Source: Paenibacillus lutrae
GTDB lineage: Bacteria; Bacillota; Bacilli; Paenibacillales; NBRC-103111
Reading direction: 5' to 3'
DNA length: 64,000 nt
NCBI RefSeq assembly: GCF_009757775.1
Contig: NZ_RHLK01000002.1
Span: 62,001-126,000, forward strand
Within the stretch, counting starts at the first letter, position 1, and the number at the start of each line of letters is the position of its first letter. Below the pieces are notes generated by a model, which saw only the letters and a list, made by a program, of their open reading frames with translations, had not been told where the DNA came from and did not search any database. Of this stretch, positions 32,863-41,516 are shown in pieces. The position numbers and the translations under genes were made by a program.

Positions 32863-34044
32863 TTACTTGTAATCAACACCTCTGGTGTAGTTGTTCGCTG
32901 CATTCCACAGCAGAAATTCTTCGGTTCCATTTTCTTTCAGCGCCCGGTATTGATCCTGCATTTGTTTGGCTCCGTATCGGATGTGCCCCTGTACCCATGA
33001 GGCGGTAAAATCTTGAATCCAGGGACGGACCACAGGGGCTGTCTTCTGCTCTATAAGCGGCAGAAGTTTCTTGTTCGTATCTTTCATGGCTCCGCTGATC
33101 GTTGCATAGGGATTGGCATCCGGAACAGCGACACCGTACCAGCCATTTGTATAATGGCTCGGATAGATCATGGGGCTGATCACATCGACGTTCTGCGAGA
33201 TCGCCTGGAAATCTTGTCCGATTCCTTCTGCTGCGGGTACAGAAACGGCATATCCGAATATATCGACCGAGATACGGACACCCAGCGGCGTAAGCTGTTC
33301 ATGTGCGTATTGGACAAATTCAGAAACGGCCTGAATGCGGGTCCGGTCGTCTTTGTCATACTTGAGCGTATCGGCGCGCTTCTCGAATCCTTCCGGGAAG
33401 CGGACGTAATCGAATTGAATCTCTTTGAAGCCTGCCTTTGCCGCTTCTTTGGCAACGGCAATGTTGTAGTCCCACACTTCTTTTTTATAAGGATTCACGA
33501 AACTCTCCGGTGTTTTTTTGCCGTTGGTCCACACGGTTCCGTTGGGATTCAGGAAGGATAATTCCGGCTTGTTGTTGGCAAGCATCGTATCTTTGAAGAC
33601 GACGATCCGTGCGATAGGATACACATCATGCTGCTTTAGCTTCTCCATCAGAGCGGGCATGTCGCGGATCAGTTTTTTGGTTGTGCCTTTGGCCGCAAGT
33701 TCAGCGTTGCCGGTATCGTAGGTGACTTGGCCCCAGTCATCCTTCACATCAATCACCATGGAATTCAGTTCTGTTTCGTCCAGCAGTTGAAGAAGCGAAT
33801 CAAGCTTGCTTCCGCCTGCGCTGTGTGCGGTCAGATAAATTCCTTTGACCTTAGGTGCATCGGGCTGCGGATCCTTCTTGTTGACAGGGGCGAGACCTCC
33901 ATCAGGTTTGTCAGTGCCTGAAGTTGCGGCCGTGCTCTTGGTGTTCGTAACGACGGCTTTGGCAAGTGATTCTAAAGCAGGATCCGGACCAGTCCCGGAC
34001 AAGCTTCCCCACAGCAGCATCATAGCTGCCAAAATTACGTTCAT
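32863..34044 (-). CDS. Secreted putative glycoside hydrolase (DUF4015 type)
   Basis: The 393-residue protein has an N-terminal hydrophobic segment (MNVILAAMMLLWGSLSG) consistent with export, a short disordered linker to about residue 65, and a TIM-barrel-like domain. The domain begins VKGIYLTAHSAGGSKLDSLL and includes MVIDVKDDWGQV, ARIVVFKDTMLA, GFKEIQFDYVRFPEGFE and VISPMIYPSHYTNGWYGVA. These are hallmarks of DUF4015, a putative glycoside hydrolase family, with the acidic residues in IDVKDD and QFDYVRFPE as likely catalytic candidates. The substrate, perhaps a cell-surface polysaccharide, is unknown. It lies downstream of tatA but behind its terminator. Confidence 0.85.
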   Translation of the reverse strand: MNVILAAMMLLWGSLSGTGPDPALESLAKAVVTNTKSTAATSGTDKPDGGLAPVNKKDPQPDAPKVKGIYLTAHSAGGSKLDSLLQLLDETELNSMVIDVKDDWGQVTYDTGNAELAAKGTTKKLIRDMPALMEKLKQHDVYPIARIVVFKDTMLANNKPELSFLNPNGTVWTNGKKTPESFVNPYKKEVWDYNIAVAKEAAKAGFKEIQFDYVRFPEGFEKRADTLKYDKDDRTRIQAVSEFVQYAHEQLTPLGVRISVDIFGYAVSVPAAEGIGQDFQAISQNVDVISPMIYPSHYTNGWYGVAVPDANPYATISGAMKDTNKKLLPLIEQKTAPVVRPWIQDFTASWVQGHIRYGAKQMQDQYRALKENGTEEFLLWNAANNYTRGVDYK

Positions 34045-34140
34045 GCTGCTCTCTCCCTTTGCAAAATTTAGTCATGTTGCCATAAATGTAAAATTACCCT
34101 CATCGAGTAGGGGTGAAGCAGAATTTCTCAATCTTACCGG

Positions 34141-34179
34141 AATAAAAAAAAGACCCGGTTCCGGCGGAACCAAGTCTTT
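34141..34179 (-). terminator. Terminator of tatA
   Basis: A 14-bp stem with two wobble pairs (34149-34162 with 34166-34179), a 3-nt loop, and a long T tract on the minus strand. Confidence 0.9.
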
Positions 34180-34189
34180 GTGTATAAAG

Positions 34190-34405
34190 TTATTTCCGTG
34201 TTTCTTCTTCAACGGAAGAATTGATTTCTTTGCGCGGCGCTGCAGGCTGACTTGAATCATCGGAAGCAAGACCATTCGTAGCGTCCTTGAATTCTCTGAA
34301 CATCCGGCCGAAGCCGCGTCCGAGTTCGGGCAATTTGCTTGGTCCGAAGAGCAGTAGAGCCACAACGGCAATCAGCAAGATATGCCATGGAGAGAAAACA
34401 CCCAC
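34190..34405 (-). CDS. tatA: Twin-arginine translocase subunit TatA/E
   Basis: The 71-residue protein has the TatA layout: a short hydrophobic N-terminal helix (SPWHILLIAVVALLLFGPSK), the FGPSKLPELGRGFGRMFREF hinge and amphipathic helix, and a charged tail. TatA oligomers form the channel that lets folded proteins carrying twin-arginine signals cross the membrane with TatC. No tatC is in the window. The start is GTG 34405, 9 nt after GGAGG; the longer open frame upstream is not translated. Confidence 0.93.
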   Translation of the reverse strand: MGVFSPWHILLIAVVALLLFGPSKLPELGRGFGRMFREFKDATNGLASDDSSQPAAPRKEINSSVEEETRK

Positions 34406-34550
34406 TAACGTACACCTCCAATTCAATACAGGCGTGTCTACCCGGTTATTTATCGTGGTCCTATCATAACATGGAATTAAGAGGCAATCTAGTTTATTTG
34501 CTACTTTTTTGTGAACATAGCGTGTGTATGGATTTAGGAACCAGGGATGC

Positions 34551-34587
34551 AACAAAAAACGCTTTCCTCCTAGTGGAGGAAAGCGTT
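34551..34587 (-). terminator. Terminator overlapping the stop codon of the small gene at 34570
   Basis: A perfect 13-bp stem (34558-34570 with 34575-34587) with a 4-nt loop, followed on the minus strand by TTTTTTG. The stop codon (34570-34572) lies in the loop. Confidence 0.9.
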
Positions 34588-34758
34588 GCGGCGGTTTTCT
34601 TTTATGCTGTACTGTACAATTTCGATAACATCCTCTTGGTCAAGTGAATCGATGCCATTCACGAGGACGATTTCGGAATTGAGTTCGGTTCGCGTCAAAA
34701 AGGTATAAAGTTCAGGCGTATAAGTCTTTACGATATCGGACAGTTTAACGGTTTCCAT
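34570..34758 (-). CDS. Small acidic protein of unknown function
   Basis: The 62-residue protein reads METVKLSDIVKTYTPELYTF, then SEIVLVNGIDSLDQEDVIEI and VQYSIKENRRNAFLH. It has no membrane segment or known motif. I chose ATG 34758 because AGGAAGG lies 9 nt upstream; ATGs at 34764 and 34767 are too close to it. Its final codons form one arm of the terminator, so gene end and transcript end are fused. Confidence 0.65.
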   Translation of the reverse strand: METVKLSDIVKTYTPELYTFLTRTELNSEIVLVNGIDSLDQEDVIEIVQYSIKENRRNAFLH

Positions 34759-34921
34759 TTCCATCATCCTTCCTGTCTGGATCTGATGAAGAAACTAGCG
34801 GAAATTATACGCAAACCATGCAAATGAGACGACTCTCTAGAAGTATATCATAAAGTTCGCAGCCGCGCATTGGCACTTCGTGGAGGAAACTTCTGTATAA
34901 CACTAATGTTTCGGACCGGCC

Positions 34922-35743
34922 CTACAGGCGCCGGAATTCACCGAGCACACCTACCGTCTCCACAATGTTGACGAATGCTTTCGGATCCGCTTCTTTGATC
35001 ATTTTCTTAAGTTCGACCAATTCATAGCGTGTTGTAACGGTCATTAGAAGATCCTGCTCCTGGCTTGTATAGGCCCCTTCGGTACGGATGACCGTAACGC
35101 CCCGGGGGACTGTAAGCAGTTTCTTAAGCATGGCTTCCTTCTGCTTGGTGACGATAAAAGCGGTCACTTTAATATGTCGGATGTGAATCGTATCAATCAT
35201 TTTACCCGCAATGTAAATGGACAGCATCGAGAACAGAGCAAGGTCCCAGTTATTTTTAAAATAACCGAGAATAAAGATCACGCCGCCGTTCAGGATAAAC
35301 AAGATTTGTCCCAGCGGAAAATCGCGTTTGCGGGTCAGGATGGAGCCGACAATATCAAAACCGCCTGTGGAGCCTCCGGTGCGCATGGTGATTCCTGCTC
35401 CGACACCGACCAGGACACCGCCGAAAACCGCTCCTAGAATAGGCTCCTGGACTAGCTCCCGCACGGGGATGATCTGCATGAACCAAGTTGTCGCAATGAC
35501 AGAACCGACACTGATAATAATGAAGCGCCGGCCGATTATGACAAGTCCCCATATGATCAAGGGGAGATTCAGGACAAAGTAGAGAATGGAGATGTTCAGG
35601 CTGCTCAGATAGCCGATTAGCATAGCAATCCCGGAGACTCCCCCGCTTAGCAGTTCGTGGGGAATAAGAAACATATTAAAGCCGAATGCGATTAATGCCG
35701 CGCCTGCTATCACGACGGCAGATGAGATCGCTTTTTTGTCCAC
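34922..35743 (-). CDS. YitT family membrane protein
   Basis: The 273-residue protein has about six TM segments in the first 170 residues, with motifs FNMFLIPHELLSGGVSGIAM and GITMRTGGSTGGFDIVGSIL. A C-terminal cytoplasmic DUF2179 domain (about 185-270: VTAFIVTKQKEAMLKKLL, then GAYTSQEQDLLMTVTTR) follows. This is the YitT/YqfU/YpjC group of bacilli. A transport role, for example metal or siderophore-like compounds, has been proposed for the fold, but none is established. Monocistronic. Confidence 0.92.
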   Translation of the reverse strand: MDKKAISSAVVIAGAALIAFGFNMFLIPHELLSGGVSGIAMLIGYLSSLNISILYFVLNLPLIIWGLVIIGRRFIIISVGSVIATTWFMQIIPVRELVQEPILGAVFGGVLVGVGAGITMRTGGSTGGFDIVGSILTRKRDFPLGQILFILNGGVIFILGYFKNNWDLALFSMLSIYIAGKMIDTIHIRHIKVTAFIVTKQKEAMLKKLLTVPRGVTVIRTEGAYTSQEQDLLMTVTTRYELVELKKMIKEADPKAFVNIVETVGVLGEFRRL

Positions 35744-35821
35744 AAGATCACCTCAGGAAGTAGTATGCAGATTAAAAGTACCACTCATCCTGCATAAACA
35801 TCAAGAGAAATTGACCATTGG

Positions 35822-35885
35822 ATAATAAAAAGATCGGACGAAGACTCGGTTGGAATTCAATATTGATTCCATTGCTTCGTCCGAT
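35822..35885 (-). terminator. Terminator of ydaT
   Basis: An 11-bp stem (35833-35843 with 35875-35885) encloses a second TGGAAT/ATTCCA stem, and the minus strand continues with CTTTTTATTATC. Confidence 0.88.
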
Positions 35886-35902
35886 TGCTCGCAAGAGACT
35901 AT

Positions 35903-36331
35903 TTAAGAGTAATTGTGGGATTCTTGAACGGTTCCGTCCTTGCGGTGGATAACAGCACTTGTATTACGGTCGGAAGCGAGCTGATTAGCTTTATCGACAG
36001 CTTCCGCCTTCGTGTCTGCTTCAAAGCGGGGTTTGTTTTCCCCTTCTGCTTTAACGGCCCAGCCGTCACCGTCCGGAACGACATGCACGGGGGATGATTT
36101 CTTGGCGGATGCCCGGCTCGAAGATGAGTTATCTTTGGATGTTTGCTCGGAGTGTTCGTGATCCGGGTGATTCTCAGCCCATTCTTCCGCTTTCGCGGTT
36201 GCAATTGCAATGGCGCGGCCTTCTTCATGCCCGTCGTCCAAAAGAGCGTTGGCGATTTCAATAGCTTTATCGCGCACGCGGGAGGGCAGGTTTTTCATGG
36301 AAGGCGGGTAATCTCCCTTTCTCCAAGGCAT
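35903..36331 (-). CDS. ydaT: YdaT-like general stress protein (DUF2188)
   Basis: The 142-residue protein begins MPWRKGDYPPSMKNLPSRVR and continues AIEIANALLDDGHEEGRAIA, then AIATAKAEEWAENH, as in Bacillus YdaT. After a Ser/Lys-rich linker, residues 82-140 form a DUF2188 repeat (VHVVPDGDGWAVKAEGENKP, then ASDRNTSAVIHRKDGTVQES). In B. subtilis ydaT is controlled by the general stress sigma factor SigB, so stress induction is likely here too, but I did not identify a clear SigB promoter. GAGGAGG precedes the ATG by about 8 nt. Confidence 0.9.
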   Translation of the reverse strand: MPWRKGDYPPSMKNLPSRVRDKAIEIANALLDDGHEEGRAIAIATAKAEEWAENHPDHEHSEQTSKDNSSSSRASAKKSSPVHVVPDGDGWAVKAEGENKPRFEADTKAEAVDKANQLASDRNTSAVIHRKDGTVQESHNYS

Positions 36332-36635
36332 GATAAATTCCTCCTCTCGGTTTTTACCAGTTATATTGCGTGCCGGTATCTCCTTACCCTTTATCTAAAT
36401 CCGTTAAGCAGTAGCGCACTGTTATGTCGCAATGCTATGTATGGGAGCTACAACGGGTACGGCCCCCTAGCGGGCTCCGTTCTTCCGGTGCCGGTCCTGA
36501 GCCGGACAAAAAGTATTTTACCTATCCTTGATGCTACGATTACAATAATGGATATAACTTCTGTAAGGCTTCAGACGGGAGAGAGTATCCATCATTTACT
36601 GGATTATTTGTCTCATTGCCTTCGTTTTTCAAATT

Positions 36636-37739
36636 ATGCTGAATATGACCCGGCCCATTCTTGCGCTGTATGCGGTGGACCTGGGCGCGGATGCCTTCCG
36701 GATCGGTACGCTTACGGCGGCTTATGCTTTTCTTCCTCTGCTATTTGCCATTCATGCTGGGAAAATCGCTGACCGCATCGGAGATAAGATACCCGTGATG
36801 GCGGGAATAACCGGGACAATGGCAGGGCTGCTGCTTCCTTTTCTTTTTCCGGCTATCCCCGTATTGTATGTGTCCCAATTACTGGTGGGAGTTTCTCATA
36901 TCTTTATTAACATCTCTTTACAAAATGTTCTGGGAAATTCGGCAAGCAAAGAAAATCGTGACCGCTACTTCAGCAGGTTCAGTATGGCTGTCGCTGCCGG
37001 AGGCTTTATCGGGCCCCTCGCAGGAGGTTATCTCGCCGAGCATATTTCTTATACCGCGGTGTTCTTGACAGCCGCGACAGCCGGAATAATCCCGGCGGTG
37101 CTATCGGGCTTTATTCCAGTCATCATCCGAAGTCTTAAGCCGGGGGGAGAGAAGCGGGCAGAGCCTTTCGCAGCGTTTAAGCTGCTGAGGCAGCCCCTGC
37201 TGCGTAAAGCTCTCGCTTCGAGCGCTTTGGTGCTCTATTCCCGTGACGTTTTCGTCGCTTACTTTCCTCTGCTGGCTGTCGGGGCAGGACTCAAAGAGTC
37301 CGAAATCGGCTGGGTCATCGCCGTTCAGGGACTTGCCATGGTGGCGGTACGCTTCTTTCTGGTAAAGCTGACTGCTTTAGCAGGAAGGGAGACGGTACTG
37401 TTCGGATCGGTCATGACCGCAGGTGCCTCCTTCCTGCTGCTGCCTTTTGCTGATCATTTGGCGGTCTTCATGTTGCTAAGTGCTTGTATGGGCTTTGGGC
37501 TCGGCTGCGGTCAGCCTTTGTCCATGACTACGATCTACAACGCATCTCCTAAGAACAGAACAGGAGAAGTCTTAGGAATGCGTATAGCCTCTAACCGGCT
37601 CTCTCAGCTTGTAGCTCCGCTGCTGTTCGGGACGGTGGGAGCTGCATCCGGTCTCTTGTCTATTTTTCTGTTAAGCGGATTATTCTTGATCGGAGGGGCT
37701 GTGGTGACGCGAGTTCCTCCCGGACAGGGGGACCCATAA
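36636..37739 (+). CDS. MFS transporter, N-terminus uncertain
   Basis: The 367 residues from ATG 36636 cover about 11.5 TM segments, with GKIADRIGDKIPVMAG in loop 2-3 (MFS motif A-like). However, this start falls in the middle of TM1 (QIMLNMTRPILALYAVDLGA). The frame stays open upstream and encodes VSIIYWIICLIAFVFQIMLN, the missing half of TM1, but with no ATG, GTG or TTG before the stop at 36564. GGGAGAG at about 36577-36583 precedes in-frame ATC (36591) and ATT (36594) codons. Translation may start at one of these rare codons, or the gene has lost its start. Substrate unknown. Confidence 0.8.
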   Translation: MLNMTRPILALYAVDLGADAFRIGTLTAAYAFLPLLFAIHAGKIADRIGDKIPVMAGITGTMAGLLLPFLFPAIPVLYVSQLLVGVSHIFINISLQNVLGNSASKENRDRYFSRFSMAVAAGGFIGPLAGGYLAEHISYTAVFLTAATAGIIPAVLSGFIPVIIRSLKPGGEKRAEPFAAFKLLRQPLLRKALASSALVLYSRDVFVAYFPLLAVGAGLKESEIGWVIAVQGLAMVAVRFFLVKLTALAGRETVLFGSVMTAGASFLLLPFADHLAVFMLLSACMGFGLGCGQPLSMTTIYNASPKNRTGEVLGMRIASNRLSQLVAPLLFGTVGAASGLLSIFLLSGLFLIGGAVVTRVPPGQGDP

Positions 37740-37820
37740 GATTCCGAAAGGCAGGACCAAGGAGATTGAATTCAGAGGCTAAGCCGCTTCCGGAACACAG
37801 GGAAGTGACATCATCCTCCG

Positions 37821-37877
37821 GATCGTACTAAAGAAGCGCCCGCAGCAGTTAGCCGCGGGCGCTTCTTTAGTACGATC
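37821..37877. terminator. Perfect 23-bp-stem bidirectional terminator
   Basis: Positions 37821-37843 pair without mismatch to 37855-37877 around an 11-nt loop. It lies between the MFS gene and the convergent lipoprotein gene and has CTTTAG/CTAAAG near the stem base rather than a free T tract. Confidence 0.8.
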
Positions 37878-37900
37878 GGGGAACACATGAAATCAAGCAG

Positions 37901-38593
37901 CTACCGGCGTCTTCTAAAGGAACCTGAGCGGCCGCTTGTCCCGGGCTTTTTGCCGGTACCGGGTCTCATACGAGTCGACCCGTCGTAACGCCGGTTGCTG
38001 GAATCGCTGCCCCGGTTAATTCCACCGGTGTTGCCGGAGGAACTGCCGGGGCTGCGGAAGGAACCCTCGCGCTCTGAGGTAACGGGCGGCTTGGTTTTGC
38101 CTGCCCCGGTATTGGTCCCGGGAGATCTCTGATATTGGGGAGTAGACCGGTAGCCCCGGTAATCATCCGCTCTCCGCTGATTGATCCAGCCTCCGCCGAA
38201 TACCGACTGAAGCATGGCAACGGTCAGGAAGGTCTGCAGAAAAGACGGACTGTAATGCTCGCGGGCATAACCAATGGAATCAATCTGAATTAATGTGTTG
38301 GCGCTGTTCTTCTCATCGCGCTGCAGGTTTACCACCCGGTCCCCGTAGATCAGAAACATCTGATCTTCCGAGGGCTGGCTCATTTCCTTCGGGGTCTCCT
38401 GCGCCGCTAATTCCTGCGCGGCATCCTGTACGCTGGTGTTCTCAGCCAGATAGACCTTCGATAAATTGCTGCCGCTGCCTTCGGCGCTGATAAGCGGATA
38501 CGGCTGCTGTACTTGATCCGATCTAGGGTTAACACAGCCTGCAAGCAGAGCGATTACGAGGAGGCAGGCTATCCGGGATGTCCATCTGTTCAA
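37901..38593 (-). CDS. DUF4247 lipoprotein with Ser/Gly/Arg-rich tail
   Basis: The 230-residue protein has a lipoprotein signal peptide with lipobox LLAGC (Cys 20). The DUF4247 core runs to about residue 135 (VQDAAQELAAQETPKEMSQP, then MFLIYGDRVVNLQ and FLTVAMLQSVFGGGWINQ). The last 95 residues are low-complexity, positively charged and rich in Ser, Gly, Arg and Thr, which suggests wall or DNA/teichoic acid contact outside the membrane. It is downstream of a DUF4178 gene, a pairing known from other bacilli. Function unknown. Confidence 0.8.
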   Translation of the reverse strand: MNRWTSRIACLLVIALLAGCVNPRSDQVQQPYPLISAEGSGSNLSKVYLAENTSVQDAAQELAAQETPKEMSQPSEDQMFLIYGDRVVNLQRDEKNSANTLIQIDSIGYAREHYSPSFLQTFLTVAMLQSVFGGGWINQRRADDYRGYRSTPQYQRSPGTNTGAGKTKPPVTSEREGSFRSPGSSSGNTGGINRGSDSSNRRYDGSTRMRPGTGKKPGTSGRSGSFRRRR

Positions 38594-38702
38594 TGCGGCG
38601 GCACCTCCTGAAACGGTAGGGACTTACGAACTACGGTTCAGGCCTACGTTTGTCCGGAGAGATCTGCGGCTGCAGGAGGGAGCCCGCCGCTGCTGCGGCA
38701 GG

Positions 38703-39236
38703 TTACAGACTTCCCTTCATGAACTTGACCTGGGAAGCCGGTGTGCGGCTGCCTTGCATGGCGACAAACTTGCCATCCTGCCATTGCAGGAAGAAATAGC
38801 GGTCATCGGGACCGAAATACCGCCAGATCATGATGTCGTCCCCGCTGCGGAAATCCGTATTTCCTTCAGCGCGGCTGACATCGCTCCGGTAATTCTCCAG
38901 TTCAAACGTGGCTTCGCCGTCTAATTCAAGACGGGAGGGGACATCGTTAGGGTCATCCAGCGCCCCCTCCATAAATTCACATAAAAAGCACTCATAGGTA
39001 CGTCCCTTCTCAACGAGCAGGCAGCGGATTTCTTTGCCGCTTTGAAGGTAGTAAGCATAGCGGTGAGGTGCAAATCCGCGGTCGAAATAAATGACTTTAC
39101 CCGAAACGACATATTCTTCTAAATCCACGTTGACAATATCGCCTACACGCGACTCCTCCAGGGGATTCGCCTGTTTGACGGGCTCGACGGTTTTGTTGCT
39201 TCGCATGATGTTGCCGACACGTTTAAATATAGACAT
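38703..39236 (-). CDS. DUF4178 domain protein
   Basis: The 177-residue soluble protein contains the DUF4178 pattern: SRVGDIVNVDLEEYVVSGKV, then IYFDRGFAPHRYAYYLQSGK and DDRYFFLQWQDGKFVAM. These are beta-rich repeats. It precedes the DUF4247 lipoprotein gene by 109 bp on the same strand. In related genomes DUF4178 and DUF4247 genes sit with DUF350 membrane proteins and a synthetase-like gene; those partners are absent here. No function is known. Confidence 0.8.
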   Translation of the reverse strand: MSIFKRVGNIMRSNKTVEPVKQANPLEESRVGDIVNVDLEEYVVSGKVIYFDRGFAPHRYAYYLQSGKEIRCLLVEKGRTYECFLCEFMEGALDDPNDVPSRLELDGEATFELENYRSDVSRAEGNTDFRSGDDIMIWRYFGPDDRYFFLQWQDGKFVAMQGSRTPASQVKFMKGSL

Positions 39237-39540
39237 GAATGGATGCTCCCTTACGTTTAATCTGAGGTTCTTATGTCCATTATATACGATGGAAACTGTT
39301 GATGGTTTCGAGGGCCTTCGAACTTGAGTTTTGCTTCATGAGTAAATAGTCACTGGAAAACGTTACGCGAAGTATGTTATACTATTCAAGATATTCTTAA
39401 GGGCGGCTCTATGAATCAGAAAACAAGTAATTTCGGATTAGGGTTTCCGCACGGTGAACGGGTGTCAGTTAAGAAAAGTCGTGCTTAAGGGTATAAGAAA
39501 AGAAGAGCGATCTTCATCGGATAAAAGGAGAATGAACGGA
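39237..39540 (+). other. cshA upstream region with extended -10 promoter and long 5' UTR
   Basis: TGT-TATACT (39375-39383) looks like an extended -10 box; no good -35 box is seen. It gives a leader of about 150 nt before cshA, as is common for cold-induced helicase genes. The leader contains no riboswitch I recognise. The first 110 bp would include the promoter of the DUF4178 gene on the other strand. Confidence 0.5.
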
Positions 39541-41169
39541 TTGAAAAATTTTTCAGAATTTGATTTAGATGCAAAAGTAATCAAAGCGATCACAGAGATG
39601 GGCTTTGAAGAATCGACTCCCATTCAGGAGAAGACGATTCCACTTGCGATGGAAGGACACGATCTGATCGGCCAAGCACAGACCGGTACGGGTAAAACCG
39701 CCGCTTTCGGTATTCCACTCGTGAGCAAGATCGAGCCAAGCGAAGATAAGATCGTAGCACTTATTATGTGCCCGACTCGTGAGCTGGCCATTCAGGTAGC
39801 GGAAGAAGTAGCCAAACTGGGCCGCTTTAAAGGCATTCGCTCCCTGCCGATCTACGGCGGACAAGATATCGGCAAGCAAATTCGCTCCCTTAAGAAGAAG
39901 CCGCAGATTATTATCGGTACGCCGGGCCGTCTTCTTGACCACATCAACCGCAAGACCATTAAGCTTGAAGCCGTTCAAACCGTAGTTCTGGACGAAGCGG
40001 ATGAAATGCTTGATATGGGCTTCATGGATGATATCCAATCCATCCTCAGCCTGGTCCCTGCTGAGCGTCACACGATGCTTTTCTCAGCTACAATGCCTCC
40101 GAACATCCAGAAGCTGGCACAACAGTTCCTGACGAACCCGCAGCATGTTTCCGTAATCCCTAAGCACGTAAGCGCGCCGCTGATTGACCAGGCCTATGTT
40201 GAAGTACATGAGAAGCAGAAATTCGAAGCTCTCAGCCGTCTGATCGATATGGAAGCACCGGAGCTTGCTATCGTATTCGGACGTACGAAGCGCCGGGTCG
40301 ATGAGCTTGCAGAAGCTCTCCAGAAGCGCGGTTATGCAGCTGAAGGCCTTCACGGCGACCTGTCCCAGAATCAGCGCGACAACGTTATGCGCAAGTTCCG
40401 CGACGGCAGCATTGACGTACTCGTAGCTACAGACGTAGCGGCTCGTGGTCTCGACGTATCGGGTGTTACCCACGTAGTGAACTTTGACCTTCCGCAGGAT
40501 CCAGAGAGCTACGTTCACCGTATCGGCCGTACCGGCCGTGCTGGTAAAGAAGGTACAGCATGGACGTTCGTTACTCCTCGTGAGATTGACCACCTGCATT
40601 TTATCGAGAAAGTAACCCGCCACAAAATTCCTAAGAAGCCAATGCCAAGTCCGGCAGAAGCTATGGAAGGCAAGCAAAAAGTAACGGCAGAGCGCTTGAT
40701 CAACCTGCTTCAAGAAGAGAAGCACCTTGAATTCAAGGGCGTAGCCATCCAATTGCTCGAAGAGTATGACTCCGTTAACCTTCTGTCCGCAGCCCTTCAG
40801 CTTCTGACTGGCGGCGAGAAGAAAGAAGTTAACGTTGAGCTGACTCCGGAAGATCCTATCCGTGCTAAGAAGCGCCGTGTTGACGTACGCAGCTCTGGAC
40901 GCAAGTTCAGCTATGGCAGCGACCGCAGAAGCGACGGACGCTCTGGCGGCGGCTATAACCGTTCTGGCGGTTCCAGCGGCGGCGGATCCCGCTACGGAAG
41001 TTCGTCTTCCTCTTCCCGCGGAAGAGACGGCGGACGCGACTATCGTGACCGTGACGGCGGCAGCCGTTATGGCGGCGGATCCGGCGGATCCCGCAGCACG
41101 GGTTCCGACTATAATAAAGACCGTTCCAGCAGCAGCAGCAGCCGTCGCAACGACGACAGCAACGCATAA
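39541..41169 (+). CDS. cshA: DEAD-box RNA helicase CshA
   Basis: The 542-residue helicase has the Q motif ([13 protein letters not shown]), Walker [35 protein letters not shown], and [10 protein letters not shown]. The middle domain closely follows Bacillus CshA ([19 protein letters not shown], then [19 protein letters not shown]). The C-terminal 110 residues are an RGG/Ser/Gly/Tyr-rich, positively charged tail that binds RNA. CshA unwinds mRNA in the degradosome and in ribosome assembly, mainly in the cold. Start is TTG 39541, with AAAGGAG 10 nt upstream; ATG 39532 is too close to that site. Monocistronic. Confidence 0.95.
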   Translation: MKNFSEFDLDAKVIKAITEMGFEESTPIQEKTIPLAMEGHDLIGQAQTGTGKTAAFGIPLVSKIEPSEDKIVALIMCPTRELAIQVAEEVAKLGRFKGIRSLPIYGGQDIGKQIRSLKKKPQIIIGTPGRLLDHINRKTIKLEAVQTVVLDEADEMLDMGFMDDIQSILSLVPAERHTMLFSATMPPNIQKLAQQFLTNPQHVSVIPKHVSAPLIDQAYVEVHEKQKFEALSRLIDMEAPELAIVFGRTKRRVDELAEALQKRGYAAEGLHGDLSQNQRDNVMRKFRDGSIDVLVATDVAARGLDVSGVTHVVNFDLPQDPESYVHRIGRTGRAGKEGTAWTFVTPREIDHLHFIEKVTRHKIPKKPMPSPAEAMEGKQKVTAERLINLLQEEKHLEFKGVAIQLLEEYDSVNLLSAALQLLTGGEKKEVNVELTPEDPIRAKKRRVDVRSSGRKFSYGSDRRSDGRSGGGYNRSGGSSGGGSRYGSSSSSSRGRDGGRDYRDRDGGSRYGGGSGGSRSTGSDYNKDRSSSSSSRRNDDSNA

Positions 41170-41180
41170 GGAACATGATC

Positions 41181-41212
41181 AAAGACGATCCCTATAGGGA
41201 TCGTCTTTTTTT
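41181..41212 (+). terminator. Terminator of cshA
   Basis: A perfect 12-bp stem (41181-41192 with 41197-41208), a TATA loop and a run of seven T residues. Confidence 0.95.
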
Positions 41213-41281
41213 GTGGGAGATTCGATTTTAATTGGACGATCTAAGATCTGATGGTCTAACGGCATATAAAAGGCTGGCGGA

Positions 41282-41374
41282 TTAGTACAGGAACGATCGT
41301 GTGATGATAACCAGCAGGATGAACAGTACCAGAATGGCCCCAGTGGAAGTCCAAACACCCGGAACTTGTGACAT
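41282..41374 (-). CDS. YjcZ-family sporulation peptide (30 residues)
   Basis: The minus strand encodes MSQVPGVWTSTGAILVLFIL followed by LVIITRSFLY. The single hydrophobic helix with ILVLFILLVII and the FLY end is the pattern of the tiny YjcZ family proteins of bacilli, which typically end in FILLVIIGASFLY. AAGGAGG lies 9 nt before ATG 41374. The family is linked to sporulation and spore membranes by name and expression; the mechanism is unknown. It lies alone, divergent from the DUF624 gene. Confidence 0.8.
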   Translation of the reverse strand: MSQVPGVWTSTGAILVLFILLVIITRSFLY

Positions 41375-41516
41375 GAACAATCGCCTCCTTCAGATGAACG
41401 GGAATCCTTCTTGCCTTATTAAGATATGACGATGGTAACGAAACGAAAGGGCGGCTACCTATGGCTATAAAAATAGGCTATAATAGAGATTAACACCACC
41501 AGAGGGGGACAAGAGT

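Noticed and set aside
36143-36772. 209-codon plus-strand frame across ydaT and the MFS start
   Set aside because: It is opposite ydaT and out of frame with the MFS protein, and has no ribosome site.
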